From positions 20,128,878 through 20,192,877 of the forward strand of contig NC_086368.1 in NCBI RefSeq assembly GCF_036324505.1: a stretch of DNA of 64,000 nucleotides, given 5' to 3'. Position numbers and translations under genes: made by a program. The DNA comes from Eleginops maclovinus. Its lineage: Eukaryota > Chordata > Actinopteri > Perciformes > Eleginopidae. The notes under the pieces are model-generated. The model was given only the letters and a program-made list of their open reading frames with translations, was not told the origin of the DNA and did not search any database. Positions 29,960 through 42,124 of the stretch are shown here, one piece after another. The stretch's first letter is position 1; each line of letters starts with the position of its first letter.

Positions 29960-31646
29960 CATGAGTGCCTGCCGTAGCGAGGGCTGCCTTTTATTTCTGG
30001 TCCGTGGTTGGTAGGAAAGTGTTCTTTTCCCTGTCGGAGCTCCGATAGTTGCTCAGTGTGAAGGACTCAACACTCGCTGTCTTTCTTTTCTCCTCCTCTC
30101 TGGTGCACTTTCCCCTCTCCCTCTCTCCTCTTCTCCCGTCATGCCTGTTGTCTCTAATTATCAAGGCTCTGTGTTCCCTCAGCCTCTTCATTACATCCAA
30201 GCTGTCATCACAGTTTACCTCCAACATTTGCTACCTCTCCTCAGTCTCCATTTCAATAGGATCATTTATTCTTTATGACCGAAATGACAAAACTCAATGC
30301 AATGTCATGAGCTCACTCTGAGGAACTGTTTTCCTTTTTGTATGTGTGAAAGGGACTTAAAATGCTTCCCCCAAAAAAATATTATAAACATTTATTGAAA
30401 GATTCACAAATACATTTAAAATAAATATTTGTTATCTTTAAATCTATTTTTGAGGAAAGTTATTTGAAAGCAATTTCTTAAGAGAAATATATTCAGTATG
30501 ACACATTTTTATGTTGTCAATTTTGTGAAAAGCAGTTCTTTTGTAAACTCCTACTTGTCCCTGCACAGAAAACATGTTAAAAAAACTTGCCTTTTTTAAG
30601 TACTTTAAGATTTGAATAACAATCAGAAAGTAATGGTGAAACCACAAGAGTATCTTATTCAATAACTGGGGGCATTTGTTATCAAAAGGCAGCCATTAGG
30701 TTGTTGGATTAGCAGACACCACAATGCCCATTTTCAGAGTTAAGGTCAGCGCTGCCTTACGCAAACTGTAGCCCTAATCGGCAACTTCTGCTGCTACAGG
30801 TTTCCATTGTCTAAAGGTCAGTCAGGAACAGTGCATTAGCCTCGGAAAGTAGTCAGCATAAACGAGGGAGGGGACCGAGGGAGGACCGAAGGACTAAAGT
30901 ACAAAAAAAGAAGACAGGAGGGAGGGTGAGTGGCAATGAAACCCTGGCATGCTACATGGTGTCAGGCGGGCGTACAGCTTCTGGGGGCTTTGTGAAAAGT
31001 TTGCCTGCAAAACTTTGCTGAAGGCTGGGTTTGCTTTGGAGCGGCTCCCCCAGGGGTCCACTCACAGAGTGGGTGGAGGGAGGAGGAGGTGGGGAAGGGA
31101 GGTTAGAAACCAAAGAAGAGGAGGAGAAGGGAGCAGAGCTCAGAGAGCCGGCATGCCGTCACAGTTGTCCGTTGTTACGGCGCAGGCCCTTAGTCGCTGA
31201 TCTAAGAAACACAACTCCTGCCTCACGCCCCCTCCTTATCCCTCCCCCTCTTCCCTTCACCCGTTTTCTCTCCCCTTTCTTTCCCTCCATTCTACCTCCC
31301 TGTCTATCTCTCTTTTAGCTTTCAACAGCTCTGCGCTGCGGTTTGAGCGCCGGTTATTAACATACAGTCTGCATTAGGGAACAGTGGCGGGGCCTATTTG
31401 CTGGTAATGAGGATAGGGGGCCTGTGCTGTATAGTAACTTGTTTGACCTCCAGTTGGGGGCTCAAGTTCATCCTGAGGAGGTGTAATTCTCTCCTTCCTT
31501 AGCCCAAACACATGGCTGCACCCTGGGGGGATGACGTGGGGGGGCAGGAGGAGCGGACCAAGGTGGCCCTCTTCATCCCAAATTTGAATCTCTCATCCCC
31601 TTCTCCGCTCTCCCCTTCCTTTCCCTCGTCCCCTTTCTTCCCACAG

Positions 31647-31758
31647 GGTTAATTGAAGGGGAAATTGATAGTTCTGTGCGGTAATTGTGGCTTTGAGAAT
31701 TCTCTGTCTCCCACGGAGAAAGATGAGGGCAGCTGTACCAAAGACAAGATGACGTGTC
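31647..31758 (+). other. Candidate non-coding exon
   Basis: A strong pyrimidine tract and CCACAG end at 31646, and GTAAGA, a good intronic donor, begins at 31759. The 112 bp between are complex sequence without a sustained meaningful frame. This could be an alternative foxp4 5' exon, or a conserved element with chance splice signals. The exonic side of the donor (GTC) is poor. Confidence 0.15.
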
Positions 31759-31856
31759 GTAAGAGAGAGAGAAAAATATGGGGAGAGAGTGGCAGATGGA
31801 AGAGCAAATAGAAAAGCCCCCCCCACCCCCCTTTGCACCCCTGGGGGTGGGGGTTT

Positions 31857-31960
31857 GATTGGTTGATGAGGGAGCATGTTGATTGGCTGATGACGAGCTG
31901 AGATTTCTGTGTAACTTTACGAGCCGGGCTCTAATAATCATTCAATTCATTATCCAATCA
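31857..31960. promoter_or_regulatory. CCAAT/NF-Y-like triple motif cluster
   Basis: GATTGGTTGATGA (31857-31869) and GATTGGCTGATGA (31881-31893) differ by one base and start 24 bp apart. An opposite-strand CCAATCA sits at 31954-31960. NF-Y binds ATTGG/CCAAT, and TGATTG..TGATG also resembles PBX/MEIS sites. TAATAATCATTCAATTCATTA lies between them. A candidate enhancer or alternative promoter. Confidence 0.35.
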
Positions 31961-33832
31961 GAGGGACTCACCACACTGCTCTGTATCCTCACTGATTCTC
32001 CTTTTGAAGCCCCCCCCCACCGTCCCTCTCCATTCCTCCCATACCTCCCTGAGGAGTCGGGGATGGACAGATGAGTAGACCGCGCTGTATCTGTTCGGTT
32101 CTGCTCTGCTGCTCGCTGAAGTAGAGAGAGACAAACTTATATTCCACTGATGCCAGAGCTGAATGGACTCTCTGCCTCCCTCTCTCCTTCAAGAGGGGCT
32201 TTTCTCTCCCAGGGGCAGAGCTTTATAATTAGTCTTCTTCCAGAAATAGAAAACTAGTTTTCTGAGGTGAAGTCACCCTCTGATGTGTGGGTTTTAAAGC
32301 TGTGAATTTAAATTGATACAGAACAAAGTCAAATCTATAATATATGCAGTATAGAAAAATCTATTTCCATCACAACCTGCTACATTCACATTTAGATTTA
32401 CAAAATAAACATTTTTAGAACATTTTATCCAAAATGAATTGACTGTAACAGAACAGTTTTGGTCGGATATTTTGTTCCTGTATTAGTGACAGCAGGTCTG
32501 GTTTTAGCTCCTGGCTTAGTTGTTTAGTCTCAGCTCAGACCACCCCAAGGCTGTCACCCAGGCAACATTGTGTGTGTGTGTGTGTCTACGGTTTCTTTTA
32601 TATTTAATTTTTTTCATTGTACTAAAATTTGTCAGTGTATTCATTTCTTTCTTTGACTTATTCCCTGCCATTGATTCCGTTTTTTTTTTCTTGCACTGTT
32701 TTTTCCACCTCTTGCCCCCCATCCCTCTCTCCCCCTGCCTCCTCACCTCCCTCCTTTGCTCTTCCCCTTCCCTCTCCTTTCACTTTCTCTGTCCGTTAAT
32801 GAGAACGTGTTAACGAGAAAGAAAGATCTATTGAGTATAGCACAATTTATCAGAAAGGCAGAGGTTTGGAAGAAAAAAAGGCGACGGGCCCTTCAAAGAA
32901 GTCCTATTCTTGTGGTTGTGAATGTTTGATGAGACAGTGAAAAGTTCCTCCTCTAACGTCATGGTGTCTGAACAGAAGAGAACAGAACCGTTCTAATCAT
33001 GCCGCGCAGAAAAAATGAGTTCCAACCCGATTTAATTAACTGATAAGAAACGGCTTCAAATTAATTTTTCAAGGATGTAAGATTTTGATTAAGAAACTCC
33101 TAAAAGAAATAGACGAATAATCAATTTTTTAATCAACTTACTCAAATGGTAACTGGTTAATATGATAATTCTAGCAATTAGGGCAAATATTGTCGAGCAG
33201 CAGTTTCTATGCATCCTGTTAAAGGAATTATAATATCTTTACATCTAATTATCATGGTTATTTAATGTTTTTGTATGGCTACCTCTCAATTTTACCATTC
33301 ATTTTTTCATCTGCCATTATAGGGATAATGAAATGAGAAGTTGGAAAGTGTAACAAGATGAAACTTTAATAAGGGCGAACCTGAATGGGGCTTTTCATGC
33401 ACCCTGATTGGATAGATATTTAGGAAAGGGGAAAGGGGAGTTGTTCAGAAAGACATTATTTCTGCTGGTTTTACATGCAAAGCTGAGATGGATCTTTTAG
33501 ATGTATGATTCTTTTATTTCGTCAGCAGATTAAAGTAGCTAATAGCTCCTGGCTCCTCTGTGTGCCTCCTCTCTTATTCATAAGCAGGTATGGGCCCGGC
33601 AATGAATATGCTCACGGTTTCTAATCCACAAAGTTTCAAATCATCTATTCAGCCAGAAGAGAGAAAGAGGAAAAAACTGATTCCGCTTTGATTGAAAGAG
33701 AGATTGGGCAGTTCACCTGCTAGCGGCCATAAAATGTGGATGTATGTGTGGACGTATGTGCGTGTGTGTTTCCCTAATTGGACAGGTATTGTAGCTGAGG
33801 TGAAGAGGGGCCAGTTGAAGAGGTGGATGGGT

Positions 33833-33882
33833 GGGGGGGGGGGGGGGGGTGCAGAGAAAGAGCTGGCGGGGGGGGTTTGGGG
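33833..33882 (+). repeat. Poly-G tract with further G runs
   Basis: A run of 17 G at 33833-33849 is followed by 8 G at 33868-33875 and TTTGGGG to 33882. It meets the simple four-run G-quadruplex pattern. A 15-unit CA tract (33963-33992) follows closely. Confidence 0.95.
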
Positions 33883-33961
33883 ATTTAGGAGAGCAGCAGT
33901 TCCTTACTTCAAAGAGGCCTTACAGCCCGGACAAACGCTAACCCCGCTCACATACCACCGC

Positions 33962-33962
<1 letters not shown>

Positions 33963-33992
<30 letters not shown>
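33963..33992. repeat. (CA)15 tract
   Basis: Uninterrupted CA run. Confidence 0.98.
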
Positions 33993-33994
<2 letters not shown>

Positions 33995-34164
33995 CACATT
34001 CACATGCGGTGGCTCTTTTGCCTCTCATGAGATGAATATCCAACCCCTCTCACACTCCTTTCTCTGCGAGTCTCGGCTGTATCCCTCGCTCCCTGTGTGC
34101 TGAATATCAGTGGAGTCGTACGTTCACAGGGAAATATTGACAAAGCGTTTGGAGAGATGGAATG

Positions 34165-34505
34165 GTTCCTTTTAATTATATGCTGCTCTTATGATACATG
34201 GTTGTTTCTGTCTGGCTGCTTACGCTGATCAGCTGAATAGGTATTCCTGGCACAAAGCCCCCGTATTGAGCGTACATATTCAATTAGCAAAACGCATTAG
34301 CAAAACTTGGCATTTGTTGTTGTTTTTTTCCCCTTCCTTGCTTTGAATTAATGGTTTTGATATGCTAATTAGCGGGTAATTTAATTTCAAAAGGCCTCAA
34401 TTAACAGCAGCGTTGTGGACACGAGGAAGTTAAGCAGCGTAATCTAATTTGCATTAGTAACGAGCAGGGAGTAATTAGTCTCTAATTAGCCACTTCAGAC
34501 AGCAC
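34165..34505. promoter_or_regulatory. Candidate enhancer: dense homeodomain TAAT/ATTA cluster
   Basis: Within about 330 bp there are at least ten TAAT/ATTA cores. They include GCTAATTAGCGGGTAATTTAA, CTCAATTAACAG, ATCTAATTTGCATTAGTAAC and AGTAATTAGTCTCTAATTAGC. ATTTGCAT also matches the POU octamer half. The sequence is complex rather than simple repeat, typical of conserved enhancers of developmental genes. A call from motif density, not from alignment. Confidence 0.4.
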
Positions 34506-34551
34506 TTGTGTTTACTTTCCTAATGAAGTGGAGGGAATTTTTTTTACAGGA

Positions 34552-34553
<2 letters not shown>

Positions 34554-34595
<42 letters not shown>
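34554..34595. repeat. (GT)n microsatellite, 21 units
   Basis: Uninterrupted GT run just after the TAAT-rich segment. Confidence 0.99.
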
Positions 34596-34597
<2 letters not shown>

Positions 34598-36635
34598 GTG
34601 TTTGGTTCAAGGGGGGCACCAGAGGGAGAATGGCATATGGCTTACAGTTTGGCTCCAGTTACACACATGGGCACCCCACACATACACAAAAACAAACACA
34701 ATTGAACACACACACACAGGTCAGACCCTGCTGTCTCATGTGATTGGGCGCACACTCACAGTAGTTTTAAATCCATTGAAACATCCCTATGAGATCTCAT
34801 ACACACGTCTTAAAGGATCGATTGTGTGTGTTTGAGGGGTTTTATCTCCCCAGGGTTTCCCCTGGTGTTATTTTATATGGTGCAATAGCTTGCAATATTT
34901 TCATATTTCCCTTTTCTTTTATATCCAGGCACTTGCTTCCAAATTATTACTTTTTTGTATTTTCAAGCATATAAACTGTAAGTGATGACGTTACAAAGTC
35001 GTGGTTGCTGGCCAGCCTTATGCAGGGTTTATTTCTGGGATACGGTTGCCTGTGTTGACAACGTAACAAAACAGAAAAAGGGAAAACAGACATCTATATA
35101 GATTCATGGATGGATAAACAGACACCTCATGGCAAAATGTGTTGTTTTCCTGTTGCTGTCATTGAAATAATCAGGAAAAATACCCTGATCAGCACTTAAG
35201 GAAAATGGTGGCCAAATTGAATACAACTTTTTTTTTTCTGGGATGAGCTCTCCAACAGTTGGAACTTTTCCATTCACAGCCGTGGCAAAAACAAGTTGAG
35301 AACAACAGGCTTCCTCCTGGGCTTTTTTTTTGGAAAGGAGATGGGGTGGAAGGGTTGCAGGGGGAGCAGCGTAGAGGGGCTTTAGGGGAGGGGGGACAAG
35401 CAGCTGCCCTATTAGCCCAAATCCGTTGTTCAGAGGAGGTGGGAGGAGGGTGGAGCAACACCACTGAATTTCCACAAAAGAAAGCAAACACTGTGTTCTT
35501 CACTTTGTGTGCAAAGAAGGCTAAATTCTCAGATTATGTGACAAATTAACGTACGTTTAACCTCCAACACCTCTTTGGGTTTAGATCTTGTCTTCATTTT
35601 TACCCATAATCCAGTGCATAGGACAGAAGAGACCAGAGGGACCCCATTAACTGACAGCTACTCTGACGGGAAGGCGGTTTTCTAAAGGCTTTTCTCCAAC
35701 CTTCCCTGGGAATAATAAGAGAGGTCAGAAAGTTGGGTGACTTCCTGCTGCAAAGAGCAGGGTCAGAGCGCAGGTTGGCAGAAGTAGTCAACACTCAGCC
35801 CACATGACACACACAAACACACACACACACACACATACACACTGAATGGACGTCCCATGACTAGCGCAAAACCTGTGTGATTTACACACACTAAGAGCAG
35901 AATCTGGGAAGAATTCAATAAATATAATGAATGAAGGCGCTACAGTGATTATGAGCCTGTTTCCAACACTGACCTCTACTCATAAGCATATACACACCGA
36001 TTTATAGGCACGAAGCCCCACAAATGCACATACACACACAAACACTGACACGTACACATCCATAAAAAGGCAACTGATTTACAAATGAGCTGACCTATGT
36101 GTTGGCCTTGCTCTCAGATAGGCTCACACCCCCGCCAGGATGCATAAATCACAATGGACATGCATATGCATGAGCATCTGAGGAGGTGGGATAAGTGTGT
36201 GTCTGCATGTGTGTATGTGTGTGTGAGCATTAGCCAGCAGCGGCATTTGTATCGATCATTGAGGCTTAGTTAAGTGCCTTTTATTTCATTGAGTTAAAGT
36301 TAAGGGCCGTGGACAGGCCTCTCTCCACTGTGTGTTGCTTTTGAATGGAGAGAAAGACAGAAAAAGAAGAAAGGACTCTTAACTGTTCTTTTTTCCCTCT
36401 TTTTAGTGGCATCCAGGGATAGCACATCACATTAATGGAACCTAGATGACGTTTCACGTCCCTTCTCTCTCTGGAAGAAGTGGTTTTGGTGTTGGACCTT
36501 TGCCTGATGTGTGTGTGTGTGTGTGTGATGTGAGCTGCTTTAACCTCCTCTTGTTTTATGGACTTATACATGGCTCTGGATCTCACTGCTGCTAGATTAA
36601 TTTACACACCACTCACACATGCTTGCCAAATCTCC

Positions 36636-36640
<5 letters not shown>

Positions 36641-36716
<76 letters not shown>

Positions 36717-36721
36717 CTCTC
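36641..36721. repeat. (TC)n microsatellite
   Basis: TC dinucleotide run with one CCT interruption near 36712. It is the only long TC tract in the window. Confidence 0.99.
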
Positions 36722-37819
36722 TGAAGACAGAGCAGAAATTGCCTAGTGAGGTAAATAAATTACTTCCATCGATTGCTGTAGTTGAAGAGTGACTTTATCA
36801 CAGTTTGACTTGTCCAGATACAGATCAGCGTGTGACAGCTTGTGTTTTTTATAATGTGTCTCTGTGTGACTAGTTTACATGTGTTGGTATGTGGGCTGCA
36901 AAAATCTGGGTAAAATCTACCTGATGGATATCTCAATATATTAAAATCTATTGCTAGAGCGACTGCATTGTCCATATGCTGTGTGTGAGTATATATGCGT
37001 GTTAGAGGTTTAATTGAAACAGGCCGCTGTGTGCATATTAAAAGCAGATGAATAAGGCTGGCATTATTAGGTGGAATCTTACAGCCCACCTTGTGTCCAG
37101 GTGGGTTGTTGACTGATTGAATTTATCTGTGTCTCGTTATCCATCAGCGCTGGTCACTGATAGGAGCCGCATACAGATGACTTAATGATACCTTCTTCTG
37201 ATTGCATACGTTTTATCTACACCGCTGTGTGCATGCGGTTAATACTTTCAGCACACCTTAACCCCCGCCATGCCCCAGATGTCACTTCTTGGAAAGAGGT
37301 TAAAAGTTCACCGAGAAAATCCAAGTGCAGAGGCTATGTGTTTTTCTATGTGTGTGCAGGCTGAGACACATGCTGTTTTAATAGACGCTGTGCTGACGTT
37401 ACTGCAGAGGCCAAGAAGCCACCGTTAAAAAGAAAGGATTTGGAAAAAGAGCGAGAAAAGGCCTCATCTGTTTGCATTAAACAGTGGAAGAACTGACCAG
37501 TGAAGGAGCAAATGAGCGGCAGACGGCTAAAAGATATCTGCTTTTCTGGCTACCTCACTCGCTTCAGATTTCCCTCCCTCATTTTCTTCAGCGTAGATTG
37601 CTCAGTTGGCTCCTTCTTTTGTTTTTATCTATTTCTTGCCGCACAAAAGCTACATTTTTCTGTTAGAGTAATTGTACTTTATATTCTCTTGAAATAAAGA
37701 GACATATCTTTTTGGACTTTAGTACAAACTGAAACACTAGTCCTTCCTCATGGTTTATTCTGACCTGTCTGTCTGTCGTCTACACTATCAGGTTTGTTTC
37801 TGCATCAGATCGACTCCTG

Positions 37820-37940
37820 ATTTGAGAATTAATTAGGCAGCGCGGTGGCGTCAGGGTTGGGATTTTAGGTTTGTTCGCTAGCTATTTTAGTAGCTAATTA
37901 CTGAGGGGGAGAGTGTTAATTGGAATTCTCTCTGATAATA
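37820..37940. promoter_or_regulatory. Candidate conserved element with homeodomain motifs
   Basis: GAGAATTAATTAGGCAGCGC, GTAGCTAATTACTGAGG and GTGTTAATTGGAATT fall within 110 bp of complex sequence. Composition-based guess. Confidence 0.25.
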
Positions 37941-39547
37941 TGAACTCCTCTTCCCCTTTTTTCTCCCCCGCCTCCACTAGAGTTTAATAGAAAACCACAG
38001 CACTTAATAGACCTCTCCCTCACAGTCAGGCCATGTTTTAATCATTATTTATTTTAATGTTGATGTTTCTGTCAGTAGATCAGCTGATGCATTTATGGAC
38101 AGAAGATGTGTGGATTTTATGTCATTGTGTGAGCTATACTGAGTAATCCTCTTAGAATTCATCAGAATATTGACTCCTTCACTTTACCTCTCACAGGGCA
38201 CAACAATACAGAGACACAGAAATCAGCAATACATCACACAGAGAGAAATAAGCAAAGAACAGAGTGCACAAAAAAAAAGCTGTGGTTCACAGAAAGATCC
38301 GAATGCATGATTAATGTTTCATTGCATTTATATTCTTTGAAAAATAAGTAAAAACATAAATTTGATAAAACTCATCTTAAGGGCTTGCTTGATCTTTTTA
38401 TTCATGTATTTTATGCTTAACACTGATAATAATGAACAAAACTGGCCTAACCTGCATTTTGACTTCGCACTTTCCCCGTGGCCTGCAGGGCTGAAAATGA
38501 TAATTCAGTCGTGCGTAAGTAGGGGGATAAAAACACAAAAAGAGATTTAATTTTAAAGAATGTTTGAAATGAAACAATAGTTGCATTTGAATGTTGTTCT
38601 AATTGGAGCGAATGGCTGGCTATATAAACAGACTTCAGTTGCTGGCGTAGGATCACACACTTGGGGGTCTTTCCCTATCTGTGCTCTGTTTAAAAATTAA
38701 AACCAGCATAAAGTAGAGCGGGAACTAAATTAATATACAGTGAAAGAAGACTAATCAGAGATCTGTGGTTACATTGTAATTCCTCCACCGTCCTAAACTG
38801 TGACAAAAACATTATTTAACATCTTTACCTCCGCCTCAGCCTCTCAGAAAGGCTCGGCGCACACACACAAGACCTTACAGTAGTCACTGCTTGCATATTC
38901 TAATCCTGACACCACTTGAAATATAATTCCTTCTCATATTTTAAATCACGGATGTGAAATTGCATTAAGGAAAGAGTGTGTGGGCATGAAAGCAGCGATG
39001 TTAAATGGACATATGAATGCAGGGGTGAATCCTAACCTATTAAGTACTTTCCTTATTATTTCTGAAAGTGGAGCGTGATAATTAGTTGGGTAGAAATCCT
39101 ATAGCGGGGTGGAGGTATGGGTCTCAATAGTTGAGCCAAATTAATTTCTTCTGTCACCTTGAGCATATGTTCGTCTTAATAGGTTTAATTTATTTCACGG
39201 TGATTATCTTTTCTTTTTTTTTACCACTTGACTGTGATGCAAATATTCACGGCAAAAAACTACTTCAACCGGTCCACGTGAATGGTACATTCATAGCTAA
39301 AGAGAGCTGCACAACGTCATTACAGCTTGACTCCTGAGTCTGTGATCTGAGAGATGGCACAGTGCCGTTTTCCCAGGGGTCCCTACTGCTGCGGCCCAGT
39401 TGTCATGTGATCCATTTGTCTGGCTAAGAGCTCTGTTTTTCTCAGGAGTCACTCCAAGTCTTCTTAGTCCTAAAAGTTAACAATCATTCCTGATGTTAAA
39501 TCCATCAGGAACCTCCATGTGCCACGAGGTCGCTTTAATAATCTCCC

Positions 39548-39551
39548 GTGT

Positions 39552-39589
<38 letters not shown>
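39548..39589. repeat. (GT)n microsatellite with one TATG interruption
   Basis: GT run, one ATG variant, ending in TATATATC. Confidence 0.97.
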
Positions 39590-39595
<6 letters not shown>

Positions 39596-39954
39596 CTGTG
39601 TGTGTGCTGAGGTTAGGTTGGACCATGGGAAAGTGGCATACCTGAGCGGATTACAGTGATCCCAAAGGACACTTTTGCGTGGGACAATATTCAAATTCTA
39701 ATTTCTTGTAAATTCCAGTTCATGGCCATTTTCTAACACCTCCGGCAACTCTTTTTTTGTATTTAAAAGTCACTGTGAGTTTGTTAGTTTAGAGCATACC
39801 TTGTAGGCCTGCGCTTGAGTCTGTGTGTGTATAGCCCCCACCCAAGTGTGTATGGTTTGTTTTTGATCTAGCAGGGATCAATCTAGTTGCCCTGTCTGGT
39901 TTCAACTTACACTGGTAAATTACACCCAATCACTGAAATTACATCCCAAAGACT

Positions 39955-40083
<129 letters not shown>

Positions 40084-40233
40084 TGTGTGCTTGTGCGTGT
40101 GCGCGGGTCTCTTCATTGTTGACGTCATCTCACTGGGATGTACTGGATGTCAGCTTTGATTAGGCAGAAAGTAGTCCAACTGTTTTTTTGTGTTTTCCTC
40201 ATTTAGGGGAAGTAAAATGGAAATGCAGCTGTT

Positions 40234-40362
<129 letters not shown>

Positions 40363-40638
40363 CGTGCGCGTGCCAGCACGCGCTTTGTTAGTACTCCATG
40401 GAAATGTCTGTGTTGTGTGTGGTGGTGAGTGCGTAAGAGTGGTTGTCAGCTGGTTAAATGGAAAGACAACGCGCCGAGTGAAGCTGATGTGCAAAGTTTC
40501 TGTTTTATTTGAGCAGCTTTGGTAAGGGAAGCTTGATGGGACAAAACTCAGACAGAAAAGCTGTAGTCTGCCAATTAGCACACCAGATGTCAGTTATTGT
40601 TGGACCAGGATTATGGCAATAACTGCATTTGGCCAATT

Positions 40639-40800
<162 letters not shown>

Positions 40801-41141
40801 TAAGTGAACTAACCCTGCTGTGATAGATTTTAAACAATCTTCTTTTGGGACTTGCTCCTTTCTTTATTACTCTTCTGGCACCTGCAATGTTTTTCAGAAT
40901 CCTGTCTCTTTCTTTCTGTGTAGTTTTTCAGCATTTTGGAAATGTAAACACTTCTAAAATACATCCAGATGTTACCAGCTGTGCTCCGCCACCACAAACA
41001 CTGGGCAGGGAGTGTGTGCATGTGTGTGAGCCTCGGTCCTTTCCCAACTATTCACTTACAGACAGACGGACAAAATGATTGCCTGATTTTGTCATATATC
41101 TATGCTTCTTTGTCTGAGTTTGAGCAGGTTTTTAAAAAGAG

Positions 41142-41163
41142 TGTGTGTGTGTGTGTGTGTGTG
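41142..41163. repeat. Short (GT)11 tract
   Basis: Uninterrupted GT run. Confidence 0.97.
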
Positions 41164-41498
41164 CTGAATAAGACTATTGTAGTCGTTAAAAGCTGCTGCA
41201 GGCTTACATTGGCTGAATTAAAGGCGCTATTACATTTGGAAAAGTCAGAACTGATGCAGTGTGACAAAGACCGTGATTTCATAAAACATTGACCTCTTGT
41301 ACGCCCCATTATCTCTCTTTCTGTTTCCTTCCCTCTCGCTACTATGGACACACACATTCACATGGAGCTCCATTTGGATTTGTCATTTCAAGAGATTGGA
41401 CTGAGTTCAACCACTCTGTGTAGGCGAAGTTGAGAAGGGTCTAATTGTGAGGTGAATGGTGTTAATGTTTGTTTACAAAATACAAAATCATACATATA

Positions 41499-41500
<2 letters not shown>

Positions 41501-41592
<92 letters not shown>
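41501..41592. repeat. (CA)n microsatellite, 46 units
   Basis: Uninterrupted CA run. Confidence 0.99.
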
Positions 41593-41595
<3 letters not shown>

Positions 41596-41766
41596 CATTC
41601 TAGGATTCTAATTAGCAGGTGGGTTCCCTACCTTCATAATGATGTTATGTTATTACTGATGTTATTGTATCTTCATTTCCCTTTCCCACATGGTGCCCTA
41701 CACACACACTTCTCAACAGGTGAACCATTTAAATGTCAGGCTCATGCTGTTTTAGTTGTATCAGCA

Positions 41767-41942
<176 letters not shown>

Positions 41943-42075
41943 GAACGTGTATTTGTTTATGCACTGTGGCTACTTAAACCTGGCTCCTTGGGGAGTAATT
42001 ACGGAAGATCTTTTCTGGCCATTTTCTCTCATTAGTGTGAATATAGAGAAAAATCGCACAACTTAAGTTAGTATC

Positions 42076-42079
<4 letters not shown>

Positions 42080-42122
<43 letters not shown>
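42080..42122. repeat. (AC)n microsatellite, about 21 units
   Basis: Uninterrupted AC run after GTATCCATAT. Confidence 0.99.

Positions 42123-42124
<2 letters not shown>

Noticed and set aside
35104..35549. Overlapping open frames on both strands
   Set aside because: Open on both strands because of GC-skewed purine/pyrimidine sequence; no recognisable protein.
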